From Pseudomonadota bacterium (GTDB lineage: Bacteria; Pseudomonadota; Gammaproteobacteria; Burkholderiales; Gallionellaceae), in the NCBI GenBank assembly GCA_021783995.1, contig JAJXTH010000001.1:103274-167273 (forward strand): a stretch of 64,000 nucleotides of DNA, written 5' to 3'. Made by a program: the position numbers and the translations under genes. Below are positions 1 to 17,989 of the stretch, piece by piece (within the stretch, counting starts at the first letter, position 1; each line of letters begins with the position of its first letter). The notes under the pieces were generated by a model, which was given only the letters and a program-made list of their open reading frames with translations, was not told the DNA's origin and did not search any database.

Positions 1-338
1 TCGATCTCGGGTTTTCTGACCTCCTCGATTGCCAGGTCTACAGACTGCAGGCCCATTCGCTTTCTGAGTTCGGCGCGCAGCAATTCAATGTCCTCGCCTT
101 TTTTACCGATCACCATGCCAGGACGCGCCGTATAGATCGTGACCTTTGCACTCTTGGCCGGGCGTTCGATGATGATCTTGGAAACCATCGAAGATGCAAG
201 TTTTTTCTTCAGATAGTCGCGAACCTGGATATCCTTGAGCAGCATGTCCGAAAAATTGGAGCTGGTTGCAAACCATCTGGAATCCCAGTTCTTGCGTACG
301 CTTAACCTAAAACCGGTTGGGTGAATTTTCTGTCCCAT
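1..338 (-). CDS. rpsC: 30S ribosomal protein S3, 3' end cut by window
   Basis: Small-subunit protein S3, part of the mRNA entry site and of the S10/S14 head cluster. The N-terminus reads [14 protein letters not shown], the standard S3 start, followed by the KH-domain stretch with the [15 protein letters not shown] motif. The start codon is at 338; the C-terminal half lies beyond the left edge of the window, so no stop is seen. It is the last visible gene of the S10 operon, a few bases after rplV, so it is almost certainly co-transcribed with it. Confidence 0.97.
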   Translation of the reverse strand, partial: MGQKIHPTGFRLSVRKNWDSRWFATSSNFSDMLLKDIQVRDYLKKKLASSMVSKIIIERPAKSAKVTIYTARPGMVIGKKGEDIELLRAELRKRMGLQSVDLAIEEVRKPEI

Positions 339-347
339 AATCTATCC

Positions 348-680
348 TCAGCTCCCGACGCCAATTGTGATGTGGCAAGTCTGCTTCTCTATCCTGTTGC
401 CACGCCCCTTGGCGCGAGCCATGAAACGCTTCAAGGAAGTCGCCTTGTCAACGTAGATAACCTTGACCTTCAACTCGTCGATATCCGCACCGTCGTTATG
501 CTCGGCATTGGCGATCGCTGAATCGAGTGCCTTCTTGATGATGCCAGCACCCTTCTTCGGGCTGAACGCAAGGATGTTCAGCGCCTGCGCGACCGGAAGA
601 CCGCGGATCTGGTCTGCGACCAGCCTGCCCTTCTGCGCGGACAGATGTATGTTTTTTGCAACTGCTTTCGTAATAGTCAT
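348..680 (-). CDS. rplV: 50S ribosomal protein L22
   Basis: Large-subunit protein L22, whose extended loop lines the peptide exit tunnel. About 110 residues, the usual length, with the typical [14 protein letters not shown] and C-terminal [18 protein letters not shown] stretches; the latter region is where macrolide-resistance changes occur in other bacteria and it looks wild type. Two ATG codons lie in tandem (683 and 680); the purine-rich AGGGG upstream is only two bases from the first and five from the second, so the second is preferred. It lies between rpsS and rpsC in the S10 operon. Confidence 0.97.
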   Translation of the reverse strand: MTITKAVAKNIHLSAQKGRLVADQIRGLPVAQALNILAFSPKKGAGIIKKALDSAIANAEHNDGADIDELKVKVIYVDKATSLKRFMARAKGRGNRIEKQTCHITIGVGS

Positions 681-689
681 CATAGCCCC

Positions 690-968
690 TTATTTCTTCA
701 CAGCCTTCTTGTCGGCAGCATGACCCTTGAAGGTGCGAGTCAGGGAAAATTCACCCAACTTGTGCCCAACCATGTTTTCGGAAATGTACACGGGGATATG
801 CTGCTTGCCATTGTGCACAGCGATCGTCAGTCCGACGAACTCGGGCAGCACAGTAGAACGGCGTGACCATGTCTTCACCGGACGCTTGTCACTCGTTGCG
901 CGAACGGCTTCCACCTTCTTCAGCAGATGCGCATCGACAAATGGACCCTTTTTGATGGAACGTGCCAT
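690..968 (-). CDS. rpsS: 30S ribosomal protein S19
   Basis: Small-subunit head protein S19, 92 residues as in most bacteria. The start [19 protein letters not shown] and the central [22 protein letters not shown] stretch are diagnostic. It follows rplB by twelve bases and precedes rplV, the conserved S10 operon order. Confidence 0.98.
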   Translation of the reverse strand: MARSIKKGPFVDAHLLKKVEAVRATSDKRPVKTWSRRSTVLPEFVGLTIAVHNGKQHIPVYISENMVGHKLGEFSLTRTFKGHAADKKAVKK

Positions 969-980
969 GTTAATTACCCC

Positions 981-1808
981 TTAAGCCTTAAAACGACGAC
1001 GAACGATCATGTTGTCCGTGCGCTTGTTTCGACGTGTACGGAAACCCTTGGCAGGAACACCCCAGGGACTGACTGGATGACGGCCCGCCGCAGTCTTGCC
1101 TTCACCGCCGCCATGCGGATGGTCGATCGGATTCATCACAACACCACGAACGGTGGGACGAACACCGCGCCAGCGCATCGCGCCCGCCTTGCCAATTGAA
1201 CGCAAACTGTGCTCGGAATTGCCAACTTCGCCCAGGGTCGCCTTGCAATCGATGTGCACCTTCCGTATTTCGCCGGAGCGCAGTCGCAGCTGAGCATAGC
1301 TGCCCTCGCGCGCCAGGAGCTGTACGGAAGTACCTGCGGAACGCGCAAGCTGCGCACCCTTGCCAGGCAGCATCTCTATGCAATGTATCGTCGAGCCGAC
1401 AGGAATGTTGCGCAGCGGAAGCGCATTGCCTGCCTTGATCGGCGCCTCGGGTCCGCTGATCAACGCAGAACCCGCAGATATACCCTTGGGAGCGATGATG
1501 TAACGACGCTCACCGTCCACATACAGGAGCAACGCGATATTTGCGCTGCGATTTGGGTCATATTCCAGACGCTCAACCACACAGGGAATGCCATCCTTGT
1601 TACGCCTGAAGTCGATCACGCGATAATGATGCTTGTGACCACCACCTTTGTGGCGCGTCGTGATGTGTCCATTGTTGTTGCGGCCCGCCGTCTTGGTCTG
1701 TTTTTCAACCAGCGACGCAACTGGCTTGCCCTTGTGCAGTTCGGGATTCACAACACGGAGCATGCCGCGTTGTCCCGGAGTTGTAGGTTTGAGTTTAATC
1801 AATGCCAT
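981..1808 (-). CDS. rplB: 50S ribosomal protein L2
   Basis: L2 is a primary 23S rRNA binder needed for subunit joining and peptidyl-transferase assembly. The chosen start gives [16 protein letters not shown] and 275 residues, matching the family; an in-frame upstream extension (to 1865) would run into rplW and shows no family similarity. The conserved C-terminal [10 protein letters not shown] motif, including the functionally important histidine, is present. The start lies five bases from the rplW stop. Confidence 0.98.
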   Translation of the reverse strand: MALIKLKPTTPGQRGMLRVVNPELHKGKPVASLVEKQTKTAGRNNNGHITTRHKGGGHKHHYRVIDFRRNKDGIPCVVERLEYDPNRSANIALLLYVDGERRYIIAPKGISAGSALISGPEAPIKAGNALPLRNIPVGSTIHCIEMLPGKGAQLARSAGTSVQLLAREGSYAQLRLRSGEIRKVHIDCKATLGEVGNSEHSLRSIGKAGAMRWRGVRPTVRGVVMNPIDHPHGGGEGKTAAGRHPVSPWGVPAKGFRTRRNKRTDNMIVRRRFKA

Positions 1809-1813
1809 GATGA

Positions 1814-2131
1814 TTATCCTTGCTCGCCGACAGCGAAGTTGATTTCCTGACCGGAAGCAAGACATACATAGGCCTTCTTCCAGTGGTTGCGACGACCGAC
1901 GAAACGGCCTGCGCGCTTGACCTTGCCTTTCACGAACGCGACCTGAACGCTGTCAACTTTTACCTTGAACATCAGCTCTACTGCCGCCTTGATTTCAGGC
2001 TTGGTTGCATCCGTCGCGACCTTGAAGATGACCTGCTCGTGCTTGTCGGCGACATAAGTTGCTTTTTCGGAGATCTGGGGCGCGATCAGCACCCTCATCA
2101 AACGCTCCTGATTGTATGCGGGTGCACTCAT
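1814..2131 (-). CDS. rplW: 50S ribosomal protein L23
   Basis: L23 sits at the tunnel exit and docks trigger factor and SRP. The body from [18 protein letters not shown] onward is the standard family. The longer start at 2131 adds eleven residues and overlaps the rplD stop in an ATGA arrangement typical of translational coupling; the internal ATG at 2098 is an alternative. Confidence 0.95.
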   Translation of the reverse strand: MSAPAYNQERLMRVLIAPQISEKATYVADKHEQVIFKVATDATKPEIKAAVELMFKVKVDSVQVAFVKGKVKRAGRFVGRRNHWKKAYVCLASGQEINFAVGEQG

Positions 2132-2754
2132 GCGAAGATCTCCTCAATTTTTGCGACAGCAGCGCGCGTCACCACCACATTCGGATAGCGAATCAGGCTG
2201 ACAGGATCCGCCTGATGAGCCTCGAGCACCAGCACGTTGGGCAGGTTGCGCGAAGACAGATACAGGTTTTCGTCCAGATTGTCAGTGATGATCAGCAAAC
2301 GATCAGAACCCAATCCCAGACCCTTGATCTTCTCGACCAGCATCTTGGTCTTCGGCGCAGCAACCGTCAGCTCGTCGACCACGGTCAGACGATTTTCGGA
2401 TACAAGCTTGGAAAGAATGACCGCGACACCAGCGCGATACATTTTTCGGTTGACCTTGTGCGTATAGTTTTCTTCCCCGGTGTTCGGAAAAATCTTTCCG
2501 CCTCCGCGCCACAGCGGGCTGCTTGCCATACCAGCGCGAGCACGGCCAGTGCCCTTCTGCGCAAATGGCTTGCGGGTACTCTTTGCTATTTCGCTGCGAC
2601 CCTTCTGCTTGCTGTTTGCAGCACGCGCATTGGCCTGATATGCAACGACCAGCTGATGCACCAGATCTTCGTTATAGCCGCGACCAAACACCGCATCGGA
2701 CGCCTGGATGTTGGCGGATGCAACACCCTTATCATTGATGACTTTCAATTCCAT
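2128..2754 (-). CDS. rplD: 50S ribosomal protein L4
   Basis: L4 is an early-assembly protein with a tunnel-lining loop; in enterobacteria it also represses its own S10 operon. 208 residues, with the conserved loop region [20 protein letters not shown]. Its start shares one base with the rplC stop (TAATG) and its stop overlaps the rplW start, so the three genes are likely translationally coupled. Whether L4 autoregulation operates here cannot be told from the gene itself. Confidence 0.98.
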   Translation of the reverse strand: MELKVINDKGVASANIQASDAVFGRGYNEDLVHQLVVAYQANARAANSKQKGRSEIAKSTRKPFAQKGTGRARAGMASSPLWRGGGKIFPNTGEENYTHKVNRKMYRAGVAVILSKLVSENRLTVVDELTVAAPKTKMLVEKIKGLGLGSDRLLIITDNLDENLYLSSRNLPNVLVLEAHQADPVSLIRYPNVVVTRAAVAKIEEIFA

Positions 2755-3398
2755 TATGCACCTGCCTTCACTGCGGGACGCACGATTACGTTGCTGTTGG
2801 TTGCACCTGGAACGGCACCCTTGACCAGCAGCAACTGACGCGCCGCATCCACACGCACGATCTCGAGATTCTGAACGGTACGCTGCACATCACCCAGATG
2901 GCCCGTCATGCGCTTGCCGGGAAACACGCGACCTGGATCCTGCGCCATACCGATGGAGCCGGGAACGTTGTGCGATTTGGAATTGCCGTGAGTCGCCCTG
3001 CCCGAACCGAAGTGATAGCGCTTGATGGTACCCGCATAACCCTTACCCTTGGTTGTGCCCGTGACATCCACCAACTGCCCTACCTGAAAGATTTCAACGC
3101 TTACCGTTGAACCCGCCTTGAGGTCTCCCATCTGCTCAGCAGAAACGGTGAATTCCTTGAGTTTGCTGCCCGCCTCGACACCAGCCTTGGCGAAGTGTCC
3201 TGCAGCAGCCTTGTTGACGCGGGTTGCTCGACGCACGCCATGCGCGAGCTGCACCGCATTGTATCCGTCAGTATCTACGGATTTAACCTGAGTGATACGA
3301 TTGTTGGACACTTCCAGCACAGTCACCGGCAACGACGATCCGTCTTCGGCAAATACGCGGGTCATGCCAATCTTGCGACCGACAAGTCCTAAGCTCAT
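2754..3398 (-). CDS. rplC: 50S ribosomal protein L3
   Basis: L3 reaches the peptidyl-transferase centre. 214 residues, beginning [16 protein letters not shown], with the conserved loop [20 protein letters not shown] and [17 protein letters not shown] region. The glutamine methylated by PrmB in other bacteria falls in the MAQDPGRV segment. It is followed by rplD with a one-base overlap and preceded by rpsJ with a 60-base spacer. Confidence 0.98.
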   Translation of the reverse strand: MSLGLVGRKIGMTRVFAEDGSSLPVTVLEVSNNRITQVKSVDTDGYNAVQLAHGVRRATRVNKAAAGHFAKAGVEAGSKLKEFTVSAEQMGDLKAGSTVSVEIFQVGQLVDVTGTTKGKGYAGTIKRYHFGSGRATHGNSKSHNVPGSIGMAQDPGRVFPGKRMTGHLGDVQRTVQNLEIVRVDAARQLLLVKGAVPGATNSNVIVRPAVKAGA

Positions 3399-3458
3399 TT
3401 TAAATTTCCTCTTGTTAAGGGGCCAACTACAATTGGTTGACCGATTATTTTGCTACTG

Positions 3459-3770
3459 TTACTGCAACTTGATTTCAACATCCACACCCGCTGGCAGATC
3501 CAGCTTCATCAGCGCATCGACAGTCTTGTCGGTTGGATCGACAATGTCCATCAAACGCAGGTGCGTACGAATTTCAAATTGGTCACGCGAAGTCTTGTTC
3601 ACGTGCGGCGAGCGCAATACGTCGAAACGCTCGATCTTGGTAGGCAGGGGAACCGGCCCGTTGACCACAGCGCCTGTGCGCTTAGCCGTTTCAACTATCC
3701 TGGCAGCCGATTGATCTATCAGTCGATAATCGAAGGCTTTCAGGCGTATGCGAATTTTTTGACTTTGCAT
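3459..3770 (-). CDS. rpsJ: 30S ribosomal protein S10 (NusE)
   Basis: S10 is a 30S head protein and, as NusE, a transcription antitermination factor that binds NusG. The start [20 protein letters not shown] gives 103 residues, exactly the family length; a purine-rich GAGAAG precedes it. An upstream in-frame ATG at 3791 would add MAAQEKI but has no ribosome-binding site. First gene of the S10 operon, downstream of tuf. Confidence 0.97.
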   Translation of the reverse strand: MQSQKIRIRLKAFDYRLIDQSAARIVETAKRTGAVVNGPVPLPTKIERFDVLRSPHVNKTSRDQFEIRTHLRLMDIVDPTDKTVDALMKLDLPAGVDVEIKLQ

Positions 3771-3799
3771 AATCTTCTCTTGTGCGGCCATGCCGCTTA

Positions 3800-3831
3800 A
3801 TTAAAGAACAAACCCCGCAAATGCGAGGGGG
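3800..3831 (-). terminator. Possible terminator or leader hairpin before rpsJ
   Basis: In transcript sense the stem is CCCC-T-CGC, loop ATTT, GCG-GGG, followed by the T-rich tract TTTGTTCTTT. This could end str-operon transcripts or act as an attenuator in the rpsJ leader. A second small palindrome, GCGCAT-tgt-ATGCGC, abuts it at 3831-3845. Confidence 0.5.
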
Positions 3832-3865
3832 CGCATTGTATGCGCACTTAACAAAACTTGCAACT

Positions 3866-3934
3866 AAAAATTTGTGAAGAGGGAAAAGAGAAGGTCAAAA
3901 CCCCTTCCTCCTCCCCCCTTCGCCCTTCTCGTCC
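3866..3934 (-). terminator. Purine-rich long-stem terminator downstream of tuf copy 1
   Basis: Immediately after the tuf stop the transcript has a purine-rich arm (GGGACGAGAAGGGCGAAG and on), a short loop around GGTTTTGA, and a pyrimidine arm (CCTTCTCTTTTCCCTCTT), then a run of five U. Several pairs are G-U. The arm nearest the gene is shared with the second tuf copy, apart from one extra C in a C-run. Confidence 0.65.
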
Positions 3935-3936
3935 CT

Positions 3937-5127
<1,191 letters not shown>

Positions 5128-5166
5128 GATTTGCCTCTATCTTGATTAAATTTCCTAGCCGAACGA

Positions 5167-7260
<2,094 letters not shown>

Positions 7261-7291
7261 GATAGATACCTAACTATGTCGGTTAAACTGC

Positions 7292-7762
7292 TTAGAAACG
7301 GAAATGCGAGAACGCCTTGTTGGCCTCCGCCATGCGATGGACTTCTTCGCGCTTCTTCACGGCGCCGCCGCGACCTTCGGACGCATCGATCAGCTCGCCC
7401 GCCAGACGCATACCCATGGATTTTTCGCCGCGCTTGCGCGACGCGTCGCGCAGCCAGCGCATGGACAAGGCCATGCGGCGCGAGGGACGCACCTCGACCG
7501 GAACCTGGTAGTTCGCGCCGCCCACGCGGCGACTCTTCACTTCGACCTGAGGCTTGGCATTGTTCAGTGCCTGATTGAAAATCTCGATCGCGTCCTTGCC
7601 GGTCTTCTTGCCAATCTGCTCAAGAGCGCCGTAAAGGATGCGCTCGGCAACCGACTTCTTGCCGGATGTCATCAGCACATTGACGAATTTCGACAGATCC
7701 TGATTGCCGAATTTCGGATCCGGCAACACTTCACGTTTGGGCACTTCTCTGCGTCTTGGCAT
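7292..7762 (-). CDS. rpsG: 30S ribosomal protein S7
   Basis: S7 nucleates assembly of the 30S head and contacts the E site. 156 residues, start [19 protein letters not shown], with the family's C-terminal helix. Lies between rpsL and fusA; in enterobacteria S7 represses the str operon by binding the rpsL-rpsG spacer, which is about 40 bases here. Confidence 0.98.
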   Translation of the reverse strand: MPRRREVPKREVLPDPKFGNQDLSKFVNVLMTSGKKSVAERILYGALEQIGKKTGKDAIEIFNQALNNAKPQVEVKSRRVGGANYQVPVEVRPSRRMALSMRWLRDASRKRGEKSMGMRLAGELIDASEGRGGAVKKREEVHRMAEANKAFSHFRF

Positions 7763-7803
7763 ATCAACCTCGAATAAAATACTTGAATTTAAAAATCACC
7801 GGA

Positions 7804-8178
7804 TTATTTCTTGGGGCGTTTGGTACCGTACTTGGAACGCGCCTGCTTGCGGTCCTTGACACCCGCCGTATCCAGGCTGCCGCGCACCATGTGATAGCGC
7901 ACACCAGGCAAGTCCTTCACGCGACCGCCGCGCAGCAGAACAACCGAGTGCTCCTGCAGGTTGTGGCCTTCGCCACCGATATAGCTGATCACCTCGAAAC
8001 CATTGGTCAGGCGAACCTTGGCCACCTTACGCAACGCAGAGTTAGGCTTCTTTGGTGTTGTGGTATACACGCGCGTGCACACTCCGCGCTTCTGCGGCGA
8101 ACTGCCCAGCGCTGGCACTTTGCTCTTTTCTACGATTGCGACACGCGGTTTGCGGATCAACTGATTAATGGTTGGCAT
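7804..8178 (-). CDS. rpsL: 30S ribosomal protein S12
   Basis: S12 is at the decoding centre. 124 residues, start [12 protein letters not shown]. The two lysine sites that change in streptomycin resistance ([10 protein letters not shown] and [13 protein letters not shown]) carry wild-type lysines, so no resistance is predicted. First gene of the str operon, following the rpoC terminator. Confidence 0.98.
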   Translation of the reverse strand: MPTINQLIRKPRVAIVEKSKVPALGSSPQKRGVCTRVYTTTPKKPNSALRKVAKVRLTNGFEVISYIGGEGHNLQEHSVVLLRGGRVKDLPGVRYHMVRGSLDTAGVKDRKQARSKYGTKRPKK

Positions 8179-8211
8179 CGTCTACACTTCCTAAAGTGAT
8201 TTCTAAATTCC

Positions 8212-8266
8212 GTTAAAAAAACAAATAGTTGCCGTCGCAACAAGCCATCATAACCCGCTGCGACGG
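8212..8266 (-). terminator. Terminator or attenuator between rpoC and rpsL
   Basis: An eight-base perfect stem (CCGTCGCA with TGCGACGG, plus-strand 8232-8239 and 8259-8266) encloses a 19-base loop and is followed in transcript sense by a U-run of seven. It lies directly after the rpoC stop, so it probably ends or thins transcription from the rpoBC operon before rpsL. Confidence 0.7.
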
Positions 8267-8283
8267 AAAAAAGGTTGCAGATT

Positions 8284-12516
<4,233 letters not shown>

Positions 12517-12536
12517 GTGTAACTCCTTATTCAGAT

Positions 12537-12620
12537 AACAGATGTCAGATATTTTTTGACACCGCACAGCAGACCTTATTCTGTTTTCTGCCTGTGCCGT
12601 GGCTGTCTTCTGTCATCTGA
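12537..12620 (-). other. Long imperfect hairpin in the rpoB-rpoC spacer
   Basis: The spacer is nearly self-complementary. Its outer arms (cagatgtcaga and tctgtcatctg, one mismatch) and inner arms (caccgcacag and ctgtgccgtg, one mismatch) fold the whole 84 bases into one hairpin ending just upstream of the rpoC ribosome-binding site. It has no terminal U-run, so it is more likely a processing or stability element, or a remnant palindromic repeat, than a terminator. Confidence 0.55.
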
Positions 12621-15600
12621 TCAGTTGCGCTCCAAATCCATATCTATACCCAGGGACCTGATCTCCTTGATCACCACGTTGAACGACTCAGGCATGCCCG
12701 CATCGATCTTGTGATCTCCCTTGACGATATTTTCGTAAACCTTGGTGCGTCCTGCCACGTCGTCCGACTTGACCGTCAGCATTTCCTGCAGCGTGTACGA
12801 TGCGCCATAGGACTCCAGCGCCCAGACTTCCATCTCGCCGAAGCGCTGACCGCCGAACTGCGCCTTGCCGCCCAGCGGTTGCTGCGTGACCAGGCTGTAT
12901 GGTCCGGTTGAACGCGCATGCATCTTGTCGTCGACCAGGTGATGCAGCTTCAGCACATGCTTGTAACCCACGGTGACCTGGCGATCGAAAGCCTCGCCTG
13001 TGCGGCCGTCGTACAGCGTGGTCTGTCCGGATGAAGGCAAATCTGCCAGCTCCAGCATGTACTTGATCTCTTCTTCGGAAGCTCCGTCGAACACCGGCGT
13101 TGCGAAGGGTACGCCCTTCTTCAGGTTGCGGCAGAGCTCTATGATCTCGTCGTCCGTGAAGGACGCGAAGTCCACAGGCTGACCGTTGTTGTGATTATAG
13201 ATCTTGTCCAGGAAGCTGCGCAGCTCGGCTATTTTCTCGTTCGCACGCAGCATCTCGTCTATTTTCTTGCCCAGACCATGCGCCGCCCAACCCAGATGCG
13301 TCTCCAGGATCTGGCCGATGTTCATGCGCGAAGGAACGCCCAGCGGATTCAGAACCACGTCGACAGGCGTGCCATCCGCCATGTAGGGCATGTCTTCCAC
13401 TGGCACGATGCGCGAGATGACACCCTTGTTTCCATGACGACCCGCCATCTTATCGCCAGGCTGCAGCCTGCGCTTCACAGCCACATAGACCTTGACCATC
13501 TTCTGCACACCGGCCTGCAACTCGTCGCCCTGCGTCATCTTCTTCTTCTTGAACTCGAATGCCGCATCAAATTCAACACGCTTCTGGGCGAGACCTTCCT
13601 TTACCTGCTCGAGCTGCGCCGCGACCTCGTCGTCGGCCACGCGGATGTCGAACCATTGATGATGCTCTATGCTGGACAGATATTCGGAGGTCAGCACCGT
13701 GCCCTTGGCCAGCTTCTTCGGTCCGCCGTTGGCAACCTTGCCCTCAAGGAGTTTCTCGAGGCGGGTGAAGGCATCGCTTTCCACGATGCGCATCTGGTCT
13801 CCCAGGTCCTTCTTGTAGCGATTGAGCTCGTCGTCGACGATCTGCTGGGCGCGCTTGTCGCGCTGCAGACCTTCACGCGTGAACACCTGGACGTCGATCA
13901 CCGTGCCGGAGCTGCCCGCTGGCACGCGCAGGCTGGTGTCCTTCACGTCCGATGCCTTCTCGCCGAAGATCGCGCGCAGCAGTTTCTCTTCTGGAGTCAG
14001 CTGGGTCTCGCCCTTGGGCGTGACCTTGCCCACCAGCACGTCGCCCACCGCGACTTCGGCGCCTATGTGCACGATGCCGCAGTCATCCAGACGCCCGAGC
14101 TGCACCTCCGAGAGATTCGGGATGTCTCGCGTGATCTCCTCGGTTCCGAGCTTGGTATCGCGAGCAACCACGGTCAGCTCCTCGATGTGTATCGAAGTGA
14201 ATCTGTCCTGCGCAATCACGCGCTCCGAAATCAGGATGGAGTCCTCGTAGTTGTAGCCGTTCCACGGCATGAACGCGACCAAAACGTTCTGCCCCAGTGC
14301 GAGTTCCCCCATGTCTGTAGACGCGCCGTCAGCCACCACATCGCCGCGTGCAATCACATCGCCCACCTTGACCAGCGGGCGCTGGTTGATGTTGGTGTTC
14401 TGGTTTGATCGCGTGTACTTGATCAGGTTGTAGATGTCGACGCCGACTTCGCCCGCTGTGGTCTCGTCATCGTTGACACGCACCACGATGCGAGATGCAT
14501 CCACGTAATCGATGCGTCCGCCGCGCAGTGCCTGGACCGCCGTTCCGGAATCGAGTGCAACCGTGCGTTCGATGCCCGTGCCGACCAGCGGCTTTTCCGC
14601 GCGCAAGCAGGGAACCGCCTGGCGCGACATGTTCGCACCCATCAGCGCGCGGTTCGCGTCGTCGTGCTCGAGGAACGGAATCAGGCAGGCAGCCACCGAC
14701 ACCACCTGCGAAGGCGACACGTCCATGTAGTTGATGGACTCGGGCGAGGCAAGAACGAATTCATTGTGCTTGCGTGCAGAAACGATCTCGTCGGCGAAGT
14801 GCCCCTTCTTGTCCAGCGCCGCGTTCGCCTGTGCGATGGTGAAGTTGCTCTCTTCGATCGCCGACAGGTATTCGACGTCGTTGGAGACCTTGCTTCCCTC
14901 AACCTTGCGATAGGGCGTTTCGATGAAACCGTATTCGTTGGTGCGCGCATAAAGCGCGAGCGAATTGATCAGGCCAATGTTCGGGCCTTCCGGTGTCTCG
15001 ATGGGGCAGACGCGGCCGTAATGCGTGGGGTGCACGTCGCGCACCTCGAAGCCCGCGCGTTCGCGTGTCAGACCTCCAGGTCCCAGCGCCGAGATGCGGC
15101 GCTTGTGCGTGACCTCGGACAGAGGATTGGTCTGATCCATGAACTGCGACAGCTGGCTGGATCCGAAGAATTCCTTGATCGCGGCGGAGATGGGCTTCGC
15201 ATTGATCAGATCGTGCGGCATCAGGTTGTCCGCCTCCGCCTGGCCCAACCGCTCCTTCACCGCACGCTCGACGCGAGCCAAGCCCACTCTGAACTGGTTT
15301 TCGGCCAGTTCGCCCACGGCGCGGACGCGGCGGTTGCCCAGATGATCGATGTCGTCGATCTCGCCGCGACCGTTCCTCAATTCGACCAGGATTTTCACGA
15401 CAGCGACGATGTCATCGTTGGACAGCACTGCGGAGCCTGTCAGCTCGCTGCGACCGACGCGGCGGTTGAACTTCATGCGGCCGACGACCGACAGGTCATA
15501 GCGCTCCTCGCTGAAGAACAGGCCCTGGAAAAGACCTTCGACGGACTCTTCCGTAGGCGGCTCTCCGGGACGCATCATGCGGTAGATCGCAACGCGCGCG

Positions 15601-16700
15601 GTCCACTGGTCTGTCGTCTCGTCGGTACGCAAAGTCTGGGAAATGTATGCGCCATGATCCAGGTCGTTGGTGTAGAGCGTATGCAGCTTTGCAACCCCTG
15701 CGGCCTGCAGCTTGCGCAGCAGTTCCTCTGTGATCACATCGTTCGGATTCGCGATGATCTCGCCGCTTTCCTTGTCGACGATGTTGTTCGCAATCACGCG
15801 TCCCAGCAGAAATTCTTCCGTCACCGCAAGCTTGTCTATGCCGGATTCCTGCATCTGACGGATGTGGCGCATCGTGATACGTTTGTCGCAAGCGACAATC
15901 ACCTTGCCCGACTTGTCCAGGATGTCGAAGCGTGCGATCTCTCCGCGCAGGCGCTCGGCGACGACCTCGAACTGTATACCACCCTTCTTGTTAAGCTGGA
16001 AGGTGTCGAACTCGTAGAACATGCGCAGCATGTCCTCGTTGGAATAGCCAAGGGAGCGCAGCAGTATCGTTACCGGCATCTTGCGGCGGCGGTCGATCCG
16101 GAAATACACATAGTCCTTGGCGTCGAACTCGAAATCCAGCCAGGAACCGCGATAAGGAATGATGCGAGCAGAGAAAAGCAGCTTGCCCGACGAATGCGTC
16201 TTGCCCCTGTCATGCTCGAAAAATACGCCGGGAGAGCGATGCAACTGCGACACGATCACGCGCTCAGTGCCGTTGATCACGAAAGAACCGGTCGTGGTCA
16301 TCAAGGGCATCTCGCCCATGTAGACTTCCTGCTCCTTGACCTCCTTCACCGTAGGCTTTGAAGCCTCCTTGTCCATGATAGTGAGGCGAACACGTGCGCG
16401 CAGCGGAGAAGCATAGGTCAGTCCGCGCTGCTGGCATTCCTTCACGTCAAAGACAGGCATACCCAGCGTGTAGCTGACGAATTCAAGTCTGGCGTTCTTC
16501 GAATGACTCTCTATCGGGAAGATTCCGTTGAATGCAGCCTGCAGGCCTTCATTCCTGCGCTTCTCTGGCAAGGCGTCAGCCTGCAGAAAAGCCGCATAAG
16601 CTTCAAGCTGGGTGGACAACAGGAAAGGAACCGGCAGTGCACCGACTCTCTTGCCAAAACTTTTACGAATACGTTTTTTTTCGGTAAAAGAATAGCTCAT
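12621..16700 (-). CDS. rpoB: RNA polymerase beta subunit
   Basis: Beta subunit, 1359 residues. The start [18 protein letters not shown] is the family start with GGAG upstream; an in-frame extension to 16745 is not supported. The rifampicin region reads [20 protein letters not shown], with the commonly mutated D, H and following S positions wild type, so sensitivity is predicted. The C-terminus carries the conserved switch region that contacts beta'. Confidence 0.99.
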   Translation of the reverse strand: MSYSFTEKKRIRKSFGKRVGALPVPFLLSTQLEAYAAFLQADALPEKRRNEGLQAAFNGIFPIESHSKNARLEFVSYTLGMPVFDVKECQQRGLTYASPLRARVRLTIMDKEASKPTVKEVKEQEVYMGEMPLMTTTGSFVINGTERVIVSQLHRSPGVFFEHDRGKTHSSGKLLFSARIIPYRGSWLDFEFDAKDYVYFRIDRRRKMPVTILLRSLGYSNEDMLRMFYEFDTFQLNKKGGIQFEVVAERLRGEIARFDILDKSGKVIVACDKRITMRHIRQMQESGIDKLAVTEEFLLGRVIANNIVDKESGEIIANPNDVITEELLRKLQAAGVAKLHTLYTNDLDHGAYISQTLRTDETTDQWTARVAIYRMMRPGEPPTEESVEGLFQGLFFSEERYDLSVVGRMKFNRRVGRSELTGSAVLSNDDIVAVVKILVELRNGRGEIDDIDHLGNRRVRAVGELAENQFRVGLARVERAVKERLGQAEADNLMPHDLINAKPISAAIKEFFGSSQLSQFMDQTNPLSEVTHKRRISALGPGGLTRERAGFEVRDVHPTHYGRVCPIETPEGPNIGLINSLALYARTNEYGFIETPYRKVEGSKVSNDVEYLSAIEESNFTIAQANAALDKKGHFADEIVSARKHNEFVLASPESINYMDVSPSQVVSVAACLIPFLEHDDANRALMGANMSRQAVPCLRAEKPLVGTGIERTVALDSGTAVQALRGGRIDYVDASRIVVRVNDDETTAGEVGVDIYNLIKYTRSNQNTNINQRPLVKVGDVIARGDVVADGASTDMGELALGQNVLVAFMPWNGYNYEDSILISERVIAQDRFTSIHIEELTVVARDTKLGTEEITRDIPNLSEVQLGRLDDCGIVHIGAEVAVGDVLVGKVTPKGETQLTPEEKLLRAIFGEKASDVKDTSLRVPAGSSGTVIDVQVFTREGLQRDKRAQQIVDDELNRYKKDLGDQMRIVESDAFTRLEKLLEGKVANGGPKKLAKGTVLTSEYLSSIEHHQWFDIRVADDEVAAQLEQVKEGLAQKRVEFDAAFEFKKKKMTQGDELQAGVQKMVKVYVAVKRRLQPGDKMAGRHGNKGVISRIVPVEDMPYMADGTPVDVVLNPLGVPSRMNIGQILETHLGWAAHGLGKKIDEMLRANEKIAELRSFLDKIYNHNNGQPVDFASFTDDEIIELCRNLKKGVPFATPVFDGASEEEIKYMLELADLPSSGQTTLYDGRTGEAFDRQVTVGYKHVLKLHHLVDDKMHARSTGPYSLVTQQPLGGKAQFGGQRFGEMEVWALESYGASYTLQEMLTVKSDDVAGRTKVYENIVKGDHKIDAGMPESFNVVIKEIRSLGIDMDLERN

Positions 16701-16781
16701 ATAATCTCCACGACTAGGGCAAAAAGACAGGGGGCGGGAAGCCACAATCAGGCTCCACGTCCGCTGGCTTCTTTAAGCGGC

Positions 16782-16811
16782 AAAAGGCTGACGGTTTGCC
16801 GTCAGCCTTTT
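16782..16811 (-). terminator. Attenuator hairpin between rplL and rpoB
   Basis: A perfect 13-base stem (AAAAGGCTGACGG and CCGTCAGCCTTTT) with a four-base loop, ending in U residues in transcript sense. In E. coli a partial terminator sits at the same place and sets the ratio of L7/L12 to RNA polymerase; the same role is inferred. Confidence 0.75.
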
Positions 16812-16825
16812 GGCAGCACGCTAAC

Positions 16826-17206
16826 TTACTTGACTTCAGCAGTTGCGCCAGCCTCGATCAGCTGCTTGGCGATTGCATCCGCATCCGCCTTGGACACGCC
16901 TTCCTTCAGCACCTTGGGTGCTGCGTCGACCAGATCCTTGGCTTCCTTCAGGCCCAGACCGGTGATCGCGCGAACCGCCTTGATCACGCCAACCTTGTTG
17001 TCGCCTACTGTCGCCAGCACGACGTTGAATTCGGTCTGCTCGGCAGCAGCAGGACCTGCAGCAGCGCCTGCAGCAGCAGGACCAGCCACGGCAACCGCAG
17101 CAGCGGACACGCCAAATTTCTCTTCCATCTGCTTGATCAGCTCGGACAGTTCCAGCACGGTCATACCGGCGATTGCATCCATCAGTTCAGCATTTGTTAC
17201 AGCCAT
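16826..17206 (-). CDS. rplL: 50S ribosomal protein L7/L12
   Basis: Stalk protein that recruits translation GTPases, 126 residues: an N-terminal dimerisation helix, an Ala/Gly/Pro-rich hinge (about residues 38-55) and the C-terminal factor-binding domain with [12 protein letters not shown]. Of two tandem ATG codons the second (17206) has GGAG at better spacing, giving [14 protein letters not shown]. Co-transcribed with rplJ. Confidence 0.97.
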   Translation of the reverse strand: MAVTNAELMDAIAGMTVLELSELIKQMEEKFGVSAAAVAVAGPAAAGAAAGPAAAEQTEFNVVLATVGDNKVGVIKAVRAITGLGLKEAKDLVDAAPKVLKEGVSKADADAIAKQLIEAGATAEVK

Positions 17207-17238
17207 CATGTTCTCCTAATTCAGAAATTTCAAAAAGT

Positions 17239-17736
17239 TTAAGCTTCGGCAGGCGCCTTGGCATCGCGTATTGCAGCCAGCGTGCGAACGAACTTCGCGG
17301 TGGTCGCGTTCATCGTCGCCATCAGACGTGCGATCAGCTCTTCGCGGCTTGGCGTTGCTGCCAGCACGGCGACCTGTTCGGCATTCATCAGCGTACTGCC
17401 CATCGCACCCGCCTTGACGACGAGCAGATTGTTCGTCTTGGCAAAATCGCACATCACCTTGGCAGCAGCCACAGCATCCGCGCTCATGCCGTACACCAGC
17501 GGACCCACCATGCTGTCGCCCAGCGCCTCGAAAGGCGTTCCCTGCACGGAGCGACGCGCCAGCGTGTTCTTCAGCACATGCAGGTACACCCCGGACTTGC
17601 GAGCATCCGCGCGCAACTTCGTGATGTCGGCCACTTTGATGCCGCGATACTCTGCCAGGACGATGGTCTGCGATTGCGCAACCTGCGCGCTTACTTCCGC
17701 CACCACTGCCTGTTTTTCTTGCAGATTGAGACTCAA
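17239..17736 (-). CDS. rplJ: 50S ribosomal protein L10, probable TTG start
   Basis: L10 anchors L7/L12 dimers to the ribosome. An ATG at 17748 has no ribosome-binding site, whereas a GGAGGA lies just ahead of an in-frame TTG at 17736, whose product [16 protein letters not shown] has 165 residues and the family N-terminus. The ATG itself is part of the sequence just before that Shine-Dalgarno. The [21 protein letters not shown] segment is diagnostic. Downstream of an L10-type leader; overexpression of L10 represses this operon in E. coli. Confidence 0.95.
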   Translation of the reverse strand: MSLNLQEKQAVVAEVSAQVAQSQTIVLAEYRGIKVADITKLRADARKSGVYLHVLKNTLARRSVQGTPFEALGDSMVGPLVYGMSADAVAAAKVMCDFAKTNNLLVVKAGAMGSTLMNAEQVAVLAATPSREELIARLMATMNATTAKFVRTLAAIRDAKAPAEA

Positions 17737-17989
17737 GTCTTCCTCCATTATCCGGAATGCTTGCGCATTCCATCGTTACAACTGCGACCTTGAGCCAAGA
17801 GATCATCCCGCTCGCGGGCACACCATCTGCGGGGGCATCAGAGGACTAGACAGCAAACAGAGGACAGAACCCTTATTCACAATCAGCAGCCCACTTCTTT
17901 TAAGCCTTGCGGCACCACCGGTCTTTGATGCCGGCAACCGCCAGCAGTACAAAGATGTTTGGCGGCATGAAGCCGCCGTATTCTGAAAC
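17737..17989 (-). promoter_or_regulatory. Putative L10 leader region upstream of rplJ
   Basis: About 250 untranslated bases separate rplA from rplJ, the place where the autoregulatory L10 leader lies in most bacteria. Visible structure includes GGCGGC-ttcat-GCCGCC right after rplA (17961-17977) and GGAATGC-gcaa-GCATTCC just upstream of the rplJ Shine-Dalgarno. The specific kink-turn was not verified by eye. Confidence 0.55.

Noticed and set aside
13191..14408. Long plus-strand frames opposite rpoB and rpoC
   Set aside because: They mirror the conserved minus-strand genes, lack starts with ribosome-binding sites and show no family motifs.
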